A stretch of DNA of 64,000 bases from NCBI GenBank assembly GCA_014529385.2, contig CM043959.1, positions 93,630,529-93,694,528 on the forward strand, given 5' to 3'. Position numbers and translations under genes: made by a program. Below are positions 22,679 to 34,394 of this stretch, piece by piece; position 1 is the first letter of the stretch, and every line of letters starts with the position of its first letter. This stretch comes from Adiantum capillus-veneris (taxonomy: Eukaryota > Streptophyta > Polypodiopsida > Polypodiales > Pteridaceae). The notes under the pieces were generated by a model, which was not told the DNA's origin, ran no database searches, and saw only the letters and a program-made list of their open reading frames with translations.

Positions 22679-24304
22679 TGTAATGGAATTTGCCTATTCA
22701 ATTTGAGAATAGCGGAATTTAATGAGAGTACTTTCAAGAAATGATTTTGTGAGCATAGCGGGTAGACATAATTGAAGATAGCAACATAATCATAGCAATT
22801 AGTTAACTTGGCATAGACAATACTTTTGCAAGAGAGAGAGTTTAGAGAACATGACAACAATTGAGGACCGGATTTATGTGGAGCCGGTCCCCCCTCCAAT
22901 AGGCATTTGTATTATGATTTCTCCCATAAAGAGAGAGACTTGTTACAATACAGTCTTTGTGTTCCTTGTTACCTAGGTGATGCCATGAAGATGGAAGGCT
23001 TCATGCACCACAAACGTAACATAAACTTGAAGAAAGCTTTAACTATCCCAAGCCTCAGTCCCAAGACCTCAAACACCTTCGAAGGTGGAGAGAGCTAGCA
23101 GGGAATGAGGGTAGGGAAGAGGAAGAAGAAACATTTCGTAGGAGAAAGAATTAGTTCCTCACTTATCATACTCTTGTTGCTAGCATACATAATAGCATAG
23201 TAATGAAGAAGAAGGAGATGGCAAGCTTAAGCATTGAAGCATGGCTCTTGGTTGGATTTGCACTCCATAGCCAAGAGTGTTGGTGTAGGCTCTCAACCTC
23301 TACTTGCTTGGAGAGGGAGCTCTTGCACTTTGCATATCACACAATGAGAGTGCTTGTGAGTGTGTGTGGGTGAGTATACCCCCTAGGCACCCCCCTAGCT
23401 TGCTTGGGTCGACCCCCCCTTGTAGCTCATGCCTGAAGCTCATTGGACCCCTCCAGGCCTAGCCAATCACAAGCAGGAGCCATTACAAGCAACATGGGTA
23501 GCCTTGGGACAAGTGTCCCCCTTTCCCCTTTGAGAGAGAGGACTTGATAAATGCTAAAACAATTAGATAATTCATGTAATTTATCATTGGACCCCTTTGA
23601 AGCCTAGCCAATAGGCTTCAAGCAACACATGAAGGTAACATGGGTAGGGGCCTGACATGTGTCCTTGCTGCCTCTTCAAGATGGGCTTCCCTTGTGTGTG
23701 TGAATGGGTGTTCTCTCTCTAGGCCCTAGGAAAAGGGCTCGCCCCCCCTCTTGTAGGAATGCTTTTGACTTTTAGGTGATCAAGCACCTTACTCACCAAG
23801 CATGACAAAGCACTTGAACTAGGCGGGTTCCCACAAGCATCTCAGGCAAGCTTCTCAAGGCACCTCAAGTACTTTAATCATGCAGCAAGTCAAGCACCTC
23901 AAGCATGGAGCCAGTCAAGCACCTCAAGCATCTTAATCAAGCACCTCAAGCATGAAAAACACCTCAAGCATGACAAGCACCTCAAGCAGGACAAGCACCT
24001 CAAGCTTGGGCCGGGTTCCCACCTCAAGCTCAGCCCTAGCTTACTTAAGGTCAAAAGGACTTTTACACACATTTATTGGAGGTCTTCAATGAAGCTAACC
24101 CTAAGGTCTTATGCTCCATTGGTTAGCCTTGCTCTTTGATAGACCATCTCCCTTTTGGGCCCCTTTACATTGGCCCCGTGTTGAGATAGATCTAAAAGCA
24201 CATACCTATATCTTAACACTTGTTCCCGTTTATTCTCCCACATTAAGTGATCAATTTAATATGAGAAAATCATTTGGGTTAGTTAGATATTAGATTTTAT
24301 GACA
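22679..24304 (-). repeat. 3' LTR of element B (1626 bp)
   Basis: It begins TGTAATGGAATT and ends TTTATGACA on the + strand, matching 29859-31484. An internal tandem array of CAAGCACCTCAAGCATG-like units lies at about 23876-24020. The A/T box that reads TTTATAAA in the other LTR is TTGATAAA here (about 23544-23551). Confidence 0.97.
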
Positions 24305-24319
24305 TTACCTCTCTCTTGA
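24305..24319 (-). promoter_or_regulatory. Polypurine tract of element B
   Basis: On the minus strand the sequence is CAAGAGAGAGGTAA, directly against the 3' LTR. It is shorter and more A-rich than the G-rich tracts of elements A and C. Confidence 0.7.
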
Positions 24320-24663
24320 AATCATAGTCGTCCTCGACTATGAGGTAGAAGAGATAAAGTCTTAGTCATTAGTCAATCGTACTTAGCGGGTAAAGGATCC
24401 CTTTTTACCCTACGACATCCTTCCAAGATGGATGACTAATCCATTTGGTGCTTGGGAGACATAGCTGCCGCAAGCATGTCTGCTCTTTAGTCCATTTCAT
24501 TCTCCCAAAGTAGAGTGACAAATTCTACTTGGTGTTTGAGAGACGTCGTCATCACAAACATGATTCTAAGCATGCATACTAGTTAAATTTGTGCACAATT
24601 AAAAAGAGGACTAGTCATATAAGACAAAAACATGAGTTATTTAAAAGAAATTTGTACATTTGC

Positions 24664-27600
24664 TTACTCTAATGTAGCATTGTAAGCATTGACAAGGTTC
24701 ATACTATCCTTAAGTTGTACTCCTTGCATCCATTTAGCATCTTCAAAAGGATACTTTTTGAACTTAATAAGATACCGTCGGATAATCTTACCATGTCGTA
24801 GTACCTTGTCTTCATGCCGAAGGATAGCTTCGGGTTGTAGCACCTCTTCTTGGTCTTCAACTTCGGGAGGGTCTTCAATAATTGGTTCAATTGGTGGCTC
24901 TCCTTTGTAGGGCTTAAGTAAGCTTACATGAAAGGCATTGTGTATAAGCCAATGGTTGGGCAACTTGAGTTGATAAGCCGTCTCATTGATAGGCTTCAAG
25001 ATTTGGAAAGGACCATAGTATCTTTTTGCTAGTTTAGCATAATACTTTTGATGGCCCGTAAAATTTTTGCCCGTCGTTTGCCTTAATCGAGCCTTAGGAA
25101 ACTTGAGTAAGACCCAATCATTTTCTTTGAACATAAAGGATCTTCTGTGCTTATCAGCAGCAGCTTTTTGCCTTTGTTGAGAGATGGCTATAGCCTCCCT
25201 AATCTTTTGAAAAGATTCTTGTAGGTCACGGCTATACTCATCGGCGGCGAAGATCTTCCCGTGTACTTTCAATAGCAAGGGACTTTTAGGTCTTCCTTCT
25301 ATGATCTCAAAAGGTGCTTTGCCCGTAGAAGTATGTACAGTATTATTGTAGGCATACTCTACTAGCGGTAAATACTTTTCCCATTGTGAGCGTTGATCTA
25401 CTTCGGTAACATAAGTCTTGAGTAGATCGAGTATCGTAAGATTGGCTATCTCACTTTGGCCATCCGTTTGTGGGTGATAGGCCGAAGAGAAATTCAATCT
25501 TGTTCCTAGATTTTCAAAGAGACCTTTCCAGAAATTACTGGTCATTCTAGGATCTCTATCTGACACGATGGATGTGGGTAATCCATGGTGTTTGAAAATC
25601 TGAGATATGAAGAGAGTTGCCATTTGATGTGCCTTAATAGTCTTTTTGACAGGAATAAAATGTGCTTGCTTGCTAAACCTGTCGACTATTGTCCATATTC
25701 CTGTATTCCCATGGATAGACTTGGGTAATCCAAAGATGAAATCCATGGATATACTCTCCCATGGTGAATTTGGAATAGGCAATGGCTGGAGTAATCCAGG
25801 TTGCTTCCCTCTATCATACTTGGTCTTTTGGCATACTACACATTTTGAAACATACTCTTGTATGTCCACTTTCATGGTAGGCCAATAGAAATACGTCTCT
25901 ACTCCTCGGAGAGTAGGTTGAATACCTCTATGCCCTGCATATGGAGGAGCATGGGATTCATACATAACCTTCTCACGAAGGGAATGGGTAACACATAGCC
26001 TATTGCCGTGGAGAAGATAACCATCCTGCAAGGTGAATGGTTCCTCTTTCTTCCCCAAAGCAAGGGCTGACATTATGTCTCTAAAGTCAGGGTCAGTAGC
26101 ATACTCATCTATCATAGAGGATAGATCATTGTGAGTAGCTATAGACACCGCATTAACTTTTGGTCGTCGTGAAAGTGCATCGGCAACTTGATTGCGCTTA
26201 CCAGCTATGTGACCAATATGGAAATTAAATTGCGAAAGAAAATTTGCCCACCTCATTTGTTTGTCGGAAAGCTTGGTTTGCGTCATGAAATACTTGAGAC
26301 TTTGGTGGTCGGTTCGTAGGATAAATGGAGTCCCCAATAGGTAGTGCTTCCATGTGTCTAGGGCATGTAGAACAGCTAAAAGCTCTTTCTCATAAATGCC
26401 CAAGACTCGTTCATCACCATTGAGCCTTCGGCTCTCATATGCTATGGCATGCCCTTCTTGAAGCAAAACCGCTCCAAGGCAATCACCACAAGCATCACAT
26501 TGGACCTCAAATGGCTTTGAGAGATCCGGAAGCACGAGGACTGGTTGGGAAGTAAGCTTCTCTTTGAGTTTTTCAAAAGCATTTTGCTCCTTAGCAGTCC
26601 ATACAAACTTAACGTTCTTCTTGGTTAAGTCGTGTAGTGGTCCTGCTACTTGAGAGAATTTTGCTATGAAGCGTCTATAGTATGCACACATACCAATAAA
26701 GCTTCTTAGCTCATGTAGATTCCTTGGGTTAGGCCATGATTTTATTACCTCTAACTTTGATGGATCCATACGAATACCATCGTGAGAGATAATATGGCCT
26801 AGATATTGAATCTCTTGAAGGAAGAATTCACTTTTCTTTTGGTTGAGAAAAAGTTTGTTCTCCCTCAAGGCTTGAAAAATCACTTGGAGATGTTGCTTAT
26901 GTTCCTCCAAAGACTTGGAGTAGATGATGATATCATCGAAGAACACTCCAGTGAATTTTCGATATGGTCTAAAAATTTTCTCCATCAAATGATTGAACGT
27001 AGCTGGTGCATTAGTCAAGCCAAAAGGCATGACTAGATATTCATAAAGACCAAATGTTGTGCGAAACGAGGTCTTTAAGATATCCTCATCCACTATCCTT
27101 ATTTGATGATAGCCACTCTTAAGGTCAATCCTACTGAAGTAGGTAGAGCCTTGTAGCTTATCAAACAGATCTTCTACCCGAGGTACGGGAAATCTGTTTT
27201 TGATAGTGATATGGTTTAGTGCTCGATAGTCCACACACATACGGTATGTACCATCTTTCTTTTGCACTAAAAGGACTGGAGAGAAAAAGGGAGAGGAACT
27301 AGGCCTCACCATCCCTTTGTCTACCAGCTCTTGTACTTGCCTCATGATCTCCTCTTGTTGAGCTTGTGAGACTCGATAAGGAGGTTTGTTAGGTGGTGAG
27401 CTTCCTGGAAGGAGCTCAATACGATGGTCATCATCCCCTCGTTTTGGAGGTAGGTCCATAGGGATATCATCGATGAATACATCTTGGAATCCTTTTAGAA
27501 AAGTAGACAAGTCTAACTCTTCTTGATTCCTATCATTTTCATTTGATGAAACATTATTAGCTTTTAGAGACTCTTTGACATAAATCATGTACGCAGAAAC

Positions 27601-27867
27601 TAAGCTCTTCATTGATTTATCAAAAGAAAGAGGATTTACAAGTGGAATAGTGCGACCACGCTCATTAGCATCTATATACATGTTCTTTCCCCTGTAGGTG
27701 AAGTAAATTCTCCTTTCAGGGAACTTCATGTTGGCAGCCATGCGATCAAACCATGGTGCCTCTAGAATAACATCCTGATGTTGGAGGGGAGAGATGAAGA
27801 AGTCTTCTTTGTCGACATAGCTTTGGACATGAAGCCTCAAATTCCCAATCAAGGGAGTAACGGAGGC
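24664..27867 (-). pseudogene. Element B pol: protease C-terminal half, RT, RNase H, integrase, chromodomain
   Basis: An open stretch of about 1067 codons follows the gag stop in the same frame. Counting from the TTG at 27852: protease remainder at about 1-60 (VILEAPWF where the family usually has G before the A/P), RT at about 160-345 with FFDD at 304-307, and RNase H at about 449-563. The integrase zinc site is H634/H641/C671/C674, with catalytic D704, D765 and E801 (D-35-E kept). A GPF motif sits near 946, and a chromodomain-like end at about 1007-1056 (PEAILRHEDKVLRHGKIIRR). Chromodomains target integration to heterochromatin. Apart from the upstream stop it looks intact. Confidence 0.93.
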
Positions 27868-29418
27868 TTATTGTCCCTTGAAAGCTGCATCAGCTGTTAC
27901 TATATCTCCCATCTCAAAAGCTTGAATGCCCAACTTGATGGCCAACTCTATTGATATGAAGTTGAGAGTAGAGCTAGGGTCAAACAAGATGAAGGCATCA
28001 TGCTCTCTTACCTTTCCCCAAGCATAGGAGAGTGATGATCCTTTGCAATGAGCATCCTCTTTTGGAGCTTTGATGGTGGAAGCCCTAGGAGTCTCATTGC
28101 GAGTATTCTTCTTGGGGCAAGAACGATAGCCATGTCCTTGCTCCCCACACTTGAAACACTTATGGTCCTTGCGAAAAGCTTCAAGCTCTTCAGGAGAGAG
28201 TTTGTTTTTACCTTTGTAAACTCCCTTCTCCTTGGACCGATTGTTGTTGTTATTGTTGGAAGTGCCTTGGGAATTATTTTGAGCATTGGATTTCCCCTTT
28301 GCATCATTTTTATCTTTGTTTTCCATGGGCTTGACATTACGTCTAGCCCCTTGATGGAAATTGATGCGTGAAGCAACCATGGTGTGGTGGATTACTTCGG
28401 TAATAGTACCGGGCCGTTGAGAGTTGATATATTCGGCCATCTCTTCAGGTAATCCCGCACAGAATTGTTGTCTTTGCTCGGCAAAGTCTATCTTTTGAAA
28501 GACAGTAGCTTTGAGATGTAAATCCCAAAACTTATCTACATACTTGTTGATAGACTCATGAGAGAGGAGCTTCAAGCCGCGCCATTTGGTAAGAACTTTA
28601 TCTTTAGTATCGCTTGGAAGAAATTGCTTCATGATGGAAACTCGTAGAGTTTTCCATGTCTTTGGGGCTTCTCCATTGCCACGAAGGCTATCCCACCATT
28701 GACGAGCTGATTTTTGGAAGTGCATAGCTACATGGCGTAGCTTGGAGGACTCTGTGAAGCCCTCGTCCCCAAAGGCCGCATCAAATTGCTGGATGAAGGC
28801 CAACACTTTGTCGGTAGCACCAAAGGTGCCATCGTAGGTGAGAAAAGAGATACTCTTTCCTCCCTCCTTGAACTTCTTTAGCTTTTGTGACCTTCGCCAT
28901 GCAGGAAATGATTTGCGATGCCCTCCCCTCTTGTATTCTCTAGGAGAATAGCCATAACTTTCATCGGAAGAGAAGGAAGGTGAAGAAGAAGGAGAAGAGG
29001 GTGACCTCTTCCTAGCCCTTTTCTTCCTTTGTTTCCTCTCTTGCCTTTGAGAGTGATGAGGAGAAGGACTATGAGTTTCTCTTTTCCTCTTGGGAGGAGT
29101 AGGCGATCGTCTAGACCGCCTTCTTCGTGGAGCCACATCTTCAGAAGAACTTAGACTTTCATTGCTTTCTTTCTCTTTGGATTCCTCCTCTCGAATGGGA
29201 GAGAGTCTTCTTTTGGGGGTCTCTTCAAGAGGCCTCCTAAGCTCTCTCTCCTCTTGGAGAGGAAGGGAAATTCCATAGGCACGAAGTTGTTGAGTAACTT
29301 CGGCTTGCAAGGTAGGGTTGCCCATAGCTTGTTGCAACCTAGTCACAAGATAATTCACAAACATGGGAGCATCATCATTAGCACCTTCATGTGCAAAATC
29401 AAAGCTATCAATGTTCAT
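27868..29418 (-). pseudogene. Element B gag and first half of protease
   Basis: The likely ATG is at 29418 (MNIDSFDF). An upstream ATG at 29443 (MADNNQE then a stop) is in another frame and may be the ancestral start after a small indel. The N-terminal part is rich in Arg-Ser, Lys and Arg (RRRRSRRSPTPPKRKRE and neighbours). A capsid-like region (LTYDGTFGATDKVLAFIQQF, RQWWDSLRG) and one zinc knuckle, CFKCGEQGHGYRSC, follow. The protease start reads LFDPSSTLNFIS, where G of the usual triad is Ser. The frame ends in TAA at 27868-27870 inside the protease, with pol continuing in frame after it. Confidence 0.9.
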
Positions 29419-29845
29419 TCTACTCTTGATTATTGTCAGCCATGTTAACAAAATTTTATGTATGTACTTAGTGTATGCTTTGGCAATTCAAAACCTTAGT
29501 TGCCACTCCTCTTAGCCTTTGAAAATCGGCTCTTAAGTATCTACACCCACGGCTCAAAGTGGTTAATTATAGAGAGTAGAGGAGTAGGTCTAACATAGCA
29601 GAGTTGCCAAGGGCTAGCTCCTTTCGGACTTCTTATGGCTCAATAATGGTAAAGCCGTAGGCAAGTCTAAAAAGACTCCATTATTAAGTCCAAAGCTCCC
29701 GAGGTGTGCACCATCCCCCACATAGTGGACTTAACAAAACCGGTATTAGATCCCAGTTCCACTTACTCTATTATAATTAACAACATCAACCATTTATAGG
29801 CTACTTAAGGACCTCTCTTCTTAAGCAAGAAAAGAGAAACCAAAT

Positions 29846-29858
29846 GCTCTGATACCAA
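29846..29858 (-). promoter_or_regulatory. Primer binding site of element B (initiator Met tRNA type)
   Basis: On the minus strand the sequence after the 5' LTR is TTGGTATCAGAGC, matching the 3' end complement of plant initiator methionine tRNA. Confidence 0.9.
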
Positions 29859-31484
29859 TGTAATGGAATTTGCCTATTCAATTTGAGAATAGCGGAATTT
29901 AATGAGAGTACTTTCAAGAAATGATTTTGTGAGCATAGCGGGTAGACATAATTGAAGATAGCAACATAATCATAGCAATTAGTTAACTTGGCATAGACAA
30001 TACTTTTGCAAGAGAGAGAGTTTAGAGAACATGACAACAATTGAGGACCGGATTTATGTGGAGCCGGTCCCCCCTCCAATAGGCATTTGTATTATGATTT
30101 CTCCCATAAAGAGAGAGACTTGTTACAATACAGTCTTTGTGTTCCTTGTTACCTAGGTGATGCCATGAATATGGAAGGCTTCATGCACCACAAACATAAC
30201 ATAAACTTGAAGAAAGCTTTAACTATCCCAAGCCTCAGTCCCAAGACCTCAAACACCTTCGAAGGTGGAGAGAGCTAGCAGGGAATGAGGGTAGGGAAGA
30301 GGAAGAAGAAACATTTCGTAGGAGAAAGAACTAGTTCCTCACTTATCATACTCTTGTTGCTAGCATACATAATAGCATAGTAATGAAGAAGAAGGAGATG
30401 GCAAGCTTAAGCATTGAAGCATGGCTCTTGGTTGGATTTGCACTCCATAGCCAAGAGTGTTGGTGTAGGCTCTCAACCTCTACTTGCTTGGAGAGGGAGC
30501 TCTTGCACTTTGCATATCACACAATGAGAGTGCTTGTGAGTGTGTGTGGGTGAGTATACCCCCTAGGCACCCCCCTAGCTTGCTTGGGTCGACCCCCCCT
30601 TGTAGCTCATGCCTGAAGCTCATTGGACCCCTCCAGGCCTAGCCAATCACAAGCAGGAGCCATTACAAGCAACATGGGTAGCCTTGGGACAAGTGTCCCC
30701 CTTTCCCCTTTGAGAGAGAGGACTTTATAAATGCTAAAACAATTAGATAATTCATGTAATTTATCATTGGACCCCTTTGAAGCCTAGCCAATAGGCTTCA
30801 AGCAACACATGAAGGTAACATGGGTAGGGGCCTGACATGTGTCCTTGCTGCCTCTTCAAGATGGGCTTCCCTTGTGTGTGTGAGTGGGTGTTCTCTCTCT
30901 AGGCCCTAGGAAAAGGGCTTGCCCCCCCTCTTGTAGGAATGCTTTTGACTTTTAGGTGATCAAGCACCTTACTCACCAAGCATGACAAAGCACTTGAACT
31001 AGGGGGGTTCCCACAAGCATCTCAGGCAAGCTTCTCAAGGCACCTCAAGTACTTTAATCATGCAGCAAGTCAAGCACCTCAAGCATGGAGCCAGTCAAGC
31101 ACCTCAAGCATCTTAATCAAGCACCTCAAGCATGAAAAACACCTCAAGCATGGCAAGCACCTCAAGCAGGACAAGCACCTCGAGCTTGGGCCGGGTTCCC
31201 ACCTCAAGCTCAGCCCTAGCTTACTTAAGGTCAAAAGGACTTTTACACACATTTATTGGAGGTCTTCAATGAAGCTAACCCTAAGGTCTTATGCTCCATT
31301 GGTTAGCCTTGCTCTTTGATAGACCATCTCCCTTTTGGGCCCCTTTACATTGGCCCCGTGTTGAGATAGATCTAAAAGCACATACCTATATCTTAACACT
31401 TGTTCCCGTTTATTCTCCCACATTAAGTGATCAATTTAATATGAGAAAATCATTTGGGTTAGTTAGATATTAGATTTTATGACA
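29859..31484 (-). repeat. 5' LTR of element B (1626 bp)
   Basis: This is the promoter-bearing LTR for the minus-strand element. A TATA-like box (CATTTATAAAG on the minus strand) lies at about 30724-30734. Differences from the other LTR are scattered single substitutions. Confidence 0.95.
31056..31200. repeat. Tandem CAAGCACCT repeats inside the element B LTR
   Basis: Units of about 17-19 bp related to CAAGCACCTCAAGCATG are repeated about eight times with variable spacers. The same array is present in the other LTR at about 23876-24020. Tandem repeats in an LTR U3 often act as enhancer copies; that role is inference here. Confidence 0.8.
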
Positions 31485-32870
31485 AGCTTCCTTCACTTTT
31501 TCGTGTTCTCTCTGTTTAAAAGCATATATTTGTGAGACCGTATTGTGCTTAATCCCTCGTTTTGAGAATTCCTCAGCAAACTCTCTTAGCAAATGGTCAA
31601 TGTCATGGAATCCCCCTATGTTCAGTGGTTGAAACCATTTCAATGCCGTACCTTCTAGAGTAAGACCAAATCCCTCGTATTGTGTATGGAAATCTGTTAT
31701 CTGCTCCGCTCTTAAGACTTGCTTAAAGAGTGACACATGTGCATATGGATCTCCTGAACCACCATACTTCTTTGGCATACACTTCGCTACTTGAGATGGT
31801 CTCATATGTCTATGGTCTGCTACCAATCTCACTGCTCCTGTGTCCCGGCTAAAGCTTTCTCTAGCATCATGGACTTCATGGGTTACCCTTGTCGGTTCCC
31901 CTGCCCTGAATCTACTACTAGGAGGTAAATGTGATGGTTCCGCTTCGAACCTTGGACCTGGAGTGGTATATGTGGGGATTGGAACTGCACTACCTCGATT
32001 CGTATCCATTGACTCTCTGGAATGTAATGATCCCATTGGTCCGGGCTTCGAGTACTGAGGTTGACTAAAAGAGTCAGCAGCCTGAGTTCTTTGTCCTCCT
32101 GTCGTCATTGGGTTTTGCACTCCATTTGTTGGTGCTAGTCTTTGTGAGCTAGAAGTAACATAATACTGATGTAGTGGTCCCCCAAAGTATGTATATCCTT
32201 CTAATTCTTTCTTGCCCATTGTTGAGTATTGCCTCCCATACTTGTCGTAAGCGGCAATTTTCACTTCCGATCCCTCTGTGTAGGTAAAGACATAAAGTCT
32301 TTTTTTGTCTGTCAACTCTCCAGTGTAGGGTTCTTCACATCTATAATAGAGATCTTGCTCCCCATTATTATATTTGTATAGCCCCACATAGATGTTATCA
32401 GTGTTGATCCTTGTAGTTTCATTCTCTCTTCTTAACCTCGCATCAGGGAAGTTCATTACTGGTGCTTTCTCCTCGAGTTCTTCATCTACTTTGGCTTTGG
32501 TGCCCATCAATCCCTACTTGTCCACAATGTTAGGGTTTAGGACTACCAAGTACATGGTACCCTCGTCATCTAGATATCTATCTCCGCTATAGCTCACAAG
32601 CACTAAGTCCTTGAACTCACTAGGTCTATCTTCTATCTTTACACAATAGCGGTCCATTCCATCTTTGTAGATCTTGGCACCTTGCTCATTGTCGTACTGG
32701 TATTTTATGAACAATAGCTTCATTGTGGCGGAAGGGTTTGATGATCCTGCTGCCATATTTTCTCTGTTGTTCAGGTTCAAGTGTTCCAAGTGTTCGGTGA
32801 AAATCTCGTAAGATCTCTCGGAAGAAGTATCAGAAATACTTCCTTCAAAGATCGGCTCTAATGGTTGCAC
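31485..32870 (-). pseudogene. Element A gag, N-terminal part, cut by element B
   Basis: One frame runs from about 32870 to the junction at 31485 and continues beyond element B at 22678. The capsid-like region includes CMPKKYGGSGDPYAHVSLFK, FGLTLEGTALKWFQPL and FAEEFSKRGIKHNTVSQIY. Upstream, KLLFIKYQYDNEQGAKIYKD starts a domain I do not recognise, and a Ser/Gln/Pro-rich linker separates the two. TAG at 32514-32516 interrupts the frame. The first codon of the open stretch is GTG, so the true start is uncertain. Confidence 0.8.
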
Positions 32871-34374
32871 CCAACTTTGGTTTACACTTCCCTCGGTTGA
32901 TATGACACTTGCTTGTTCCCCTTGTTTTGGTTGGTTATTCTGGAGATTCTAGCCCGATCTCAAATTCATCAATTCCCCTAAAGGACTTTAACTTTTCCGT
33001 CTCGGCAATTTGTTTTCCCCAAGTTTTTGTGGTCAGAATTGATCCAAACTGATTGATACTTGGTCAATTGTTTAATCTTGTCAGTTGGACAACTTCTATT
33101 TCATCAAGTGAGAATTTTGTTGTAGTTATGCTGAAAAAGACATTATACACGTATGATGTCTTTTTTCACAGATTTAGACTATTTTGGTTATGCTCACTCT
33201 CAGTAGCCCCCTTATGCTCTTTCCACTCACAAAATTCAGTTTGAACTCTGTTTGAGCAAGTTATGGCTAATTTAGGCTTTTCTTGGCAATTTTTCGCTTT
33301 TGACTTGTTTTGGGTCAATTATGATCCAAATGGGATGAAACTTGAAATATAACCTCTAGACAGCTATTACAATGGATCTGTGTTAGCAAAGTATCAAAAT
33401 ATGTCCAAAATTAGGTAAAAGACATAATACGCGTATGATGTCTTTTTCCTCAATTTGGGTCAAGACTTGATATTTATGCTTTCTACAGTGTTTGTAACAA
33501 TCTTGTCAGGTCAGATATCAAAATTAAGCAGTGGATGTGCTAAAAGACATTATACGCGTATGATGTCTTTTAGCCCAGATTTTGACTATTTTTGGTTTTA
33601 AGCCTTCTCCAATGTTTATAATTGAGTTTCAAGTGTTTTTGTCAGGTTTGAATGTAAAAACAAGATCTGAATCCAACATTTCCTATTCTTTGCGTTTCTT
33701 GGACTCCGACTTGTCTTTTTGGGTTTCTTTGAGTGTTAATGCTCTTGTTTTAAGTTGAAATTAGGGTATAACCCCCCTTTTGAACACTTTGGTAAAGTCA
33801 AAATTTTTGTTTTGGTCTCTGTTTGGTCATTTAGACATCATACGCGTATGATGTCTAAAGTTGCAGATTTCCAATTTTTTGGCACAGAATCCTTCCTAAA
33901 GCTTTCTCAAGTGCTCAGCAGCTCCCAGATACACAGAAAATTTCTCTGACTTTTGTTTATTGCAAGTTTCACTACTAACTCGACGGTTTAGTGATCTAAC
34001 ATGCAATCAACCATATCAAGCAAATACTCCAATGATTACTAGCTTTAGATCAGGATCAAATGAAGTCCTACCTAAGCTATTCCTAATCATAAAATGGGTT
34101 TGGTAATTGTGATTTTAAAGAGATCCACTGCCACTCACGGACTAGCAAATTCTTCTTCTATCAACAACTACTCAACACCCACAAAACAACAAACAAATCT
34201 AAGCTAAACTAAAAATACTGTCAACACGGAAGACCCAAGAATACCCCACTTCCTAGTATCTCTCGAGATCTTCGGAGTCTACCACTCCTAGATCTTTTCT
34301 AACTAAAGTATACAAAGTAGTTTATACGACTCACCTAGTAGGATTAGTCTAAGGTCACCTACTTAGGGCTCTCG
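32871..34374 (-). other. Long 5' leader of element A
   Basis: About 1.5 kb lie between the primer binding site and gag with no coding block. It carries four of the 24-bp palindromes (33138-33856) and diverged sequence related to the 11.9-12.9 kb spacer, for example TATGATCCAAATGGGATGA against TATGATCCAAATTGGATAA. Confidence 0.7.
33138..33856. repeat. Array of four 24-bp palindromes in the element A leader
   Basis: Copies start at 33138, 33420, 33545 and 33833, with spacings of 282, 125 and 288 bp. The last is perfect. The other three vary only in the left half (AGACATTATACA, AGACATAATACG, AGACATTATACG), while the right half CGTATGATGTCT is unchanged in all nine copies in the window. Confidence 0.95.
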
Positions 34375-34394
34375 TCCCCGGCAACGGCGTCAAA
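34375..34394 (-). promoter_or_regulatory. Primer binding site of element A (Asp-tRNA type)
   Basis: On the minus strand the sequence after the 5' LTR is TTTGACGCCGTTGCCGGGGA. It differs by one base in the core from TGGCGCCGTTGCCGGGGA, the Asp-tRNA-type site known from Athila and Tat group elements. Confidence 0.8.

Larger units (their letters stand above)
22679..31484 (-). mobile_element. Element B: Ty3/gypsy chromovirus inserted in gag of element A
   Basis: Two 1626-bp LTRs (22679-24304, 29859-31484) differ at about nine positions by eye. AGCTT flanks the element on both sides (22674-22678, 31485-31489). An initiator-Met-type primer site follows the 5' LTR and a purine tract precedes the 3' LTR, both in minus orientation. 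Gag, protease, RT, RNase H, integrase and chromodomain are present in one frame with one stop. LTR identity makes it the youngest of the three large retroelements. Confidence 0.97.

Noticed and set aside
29840-34394. tRNA genes at the primer binding sites
   Set aside because: Only 13-20 bases complementary to tRNA 3' ends are present, with no cloverleaf around them.
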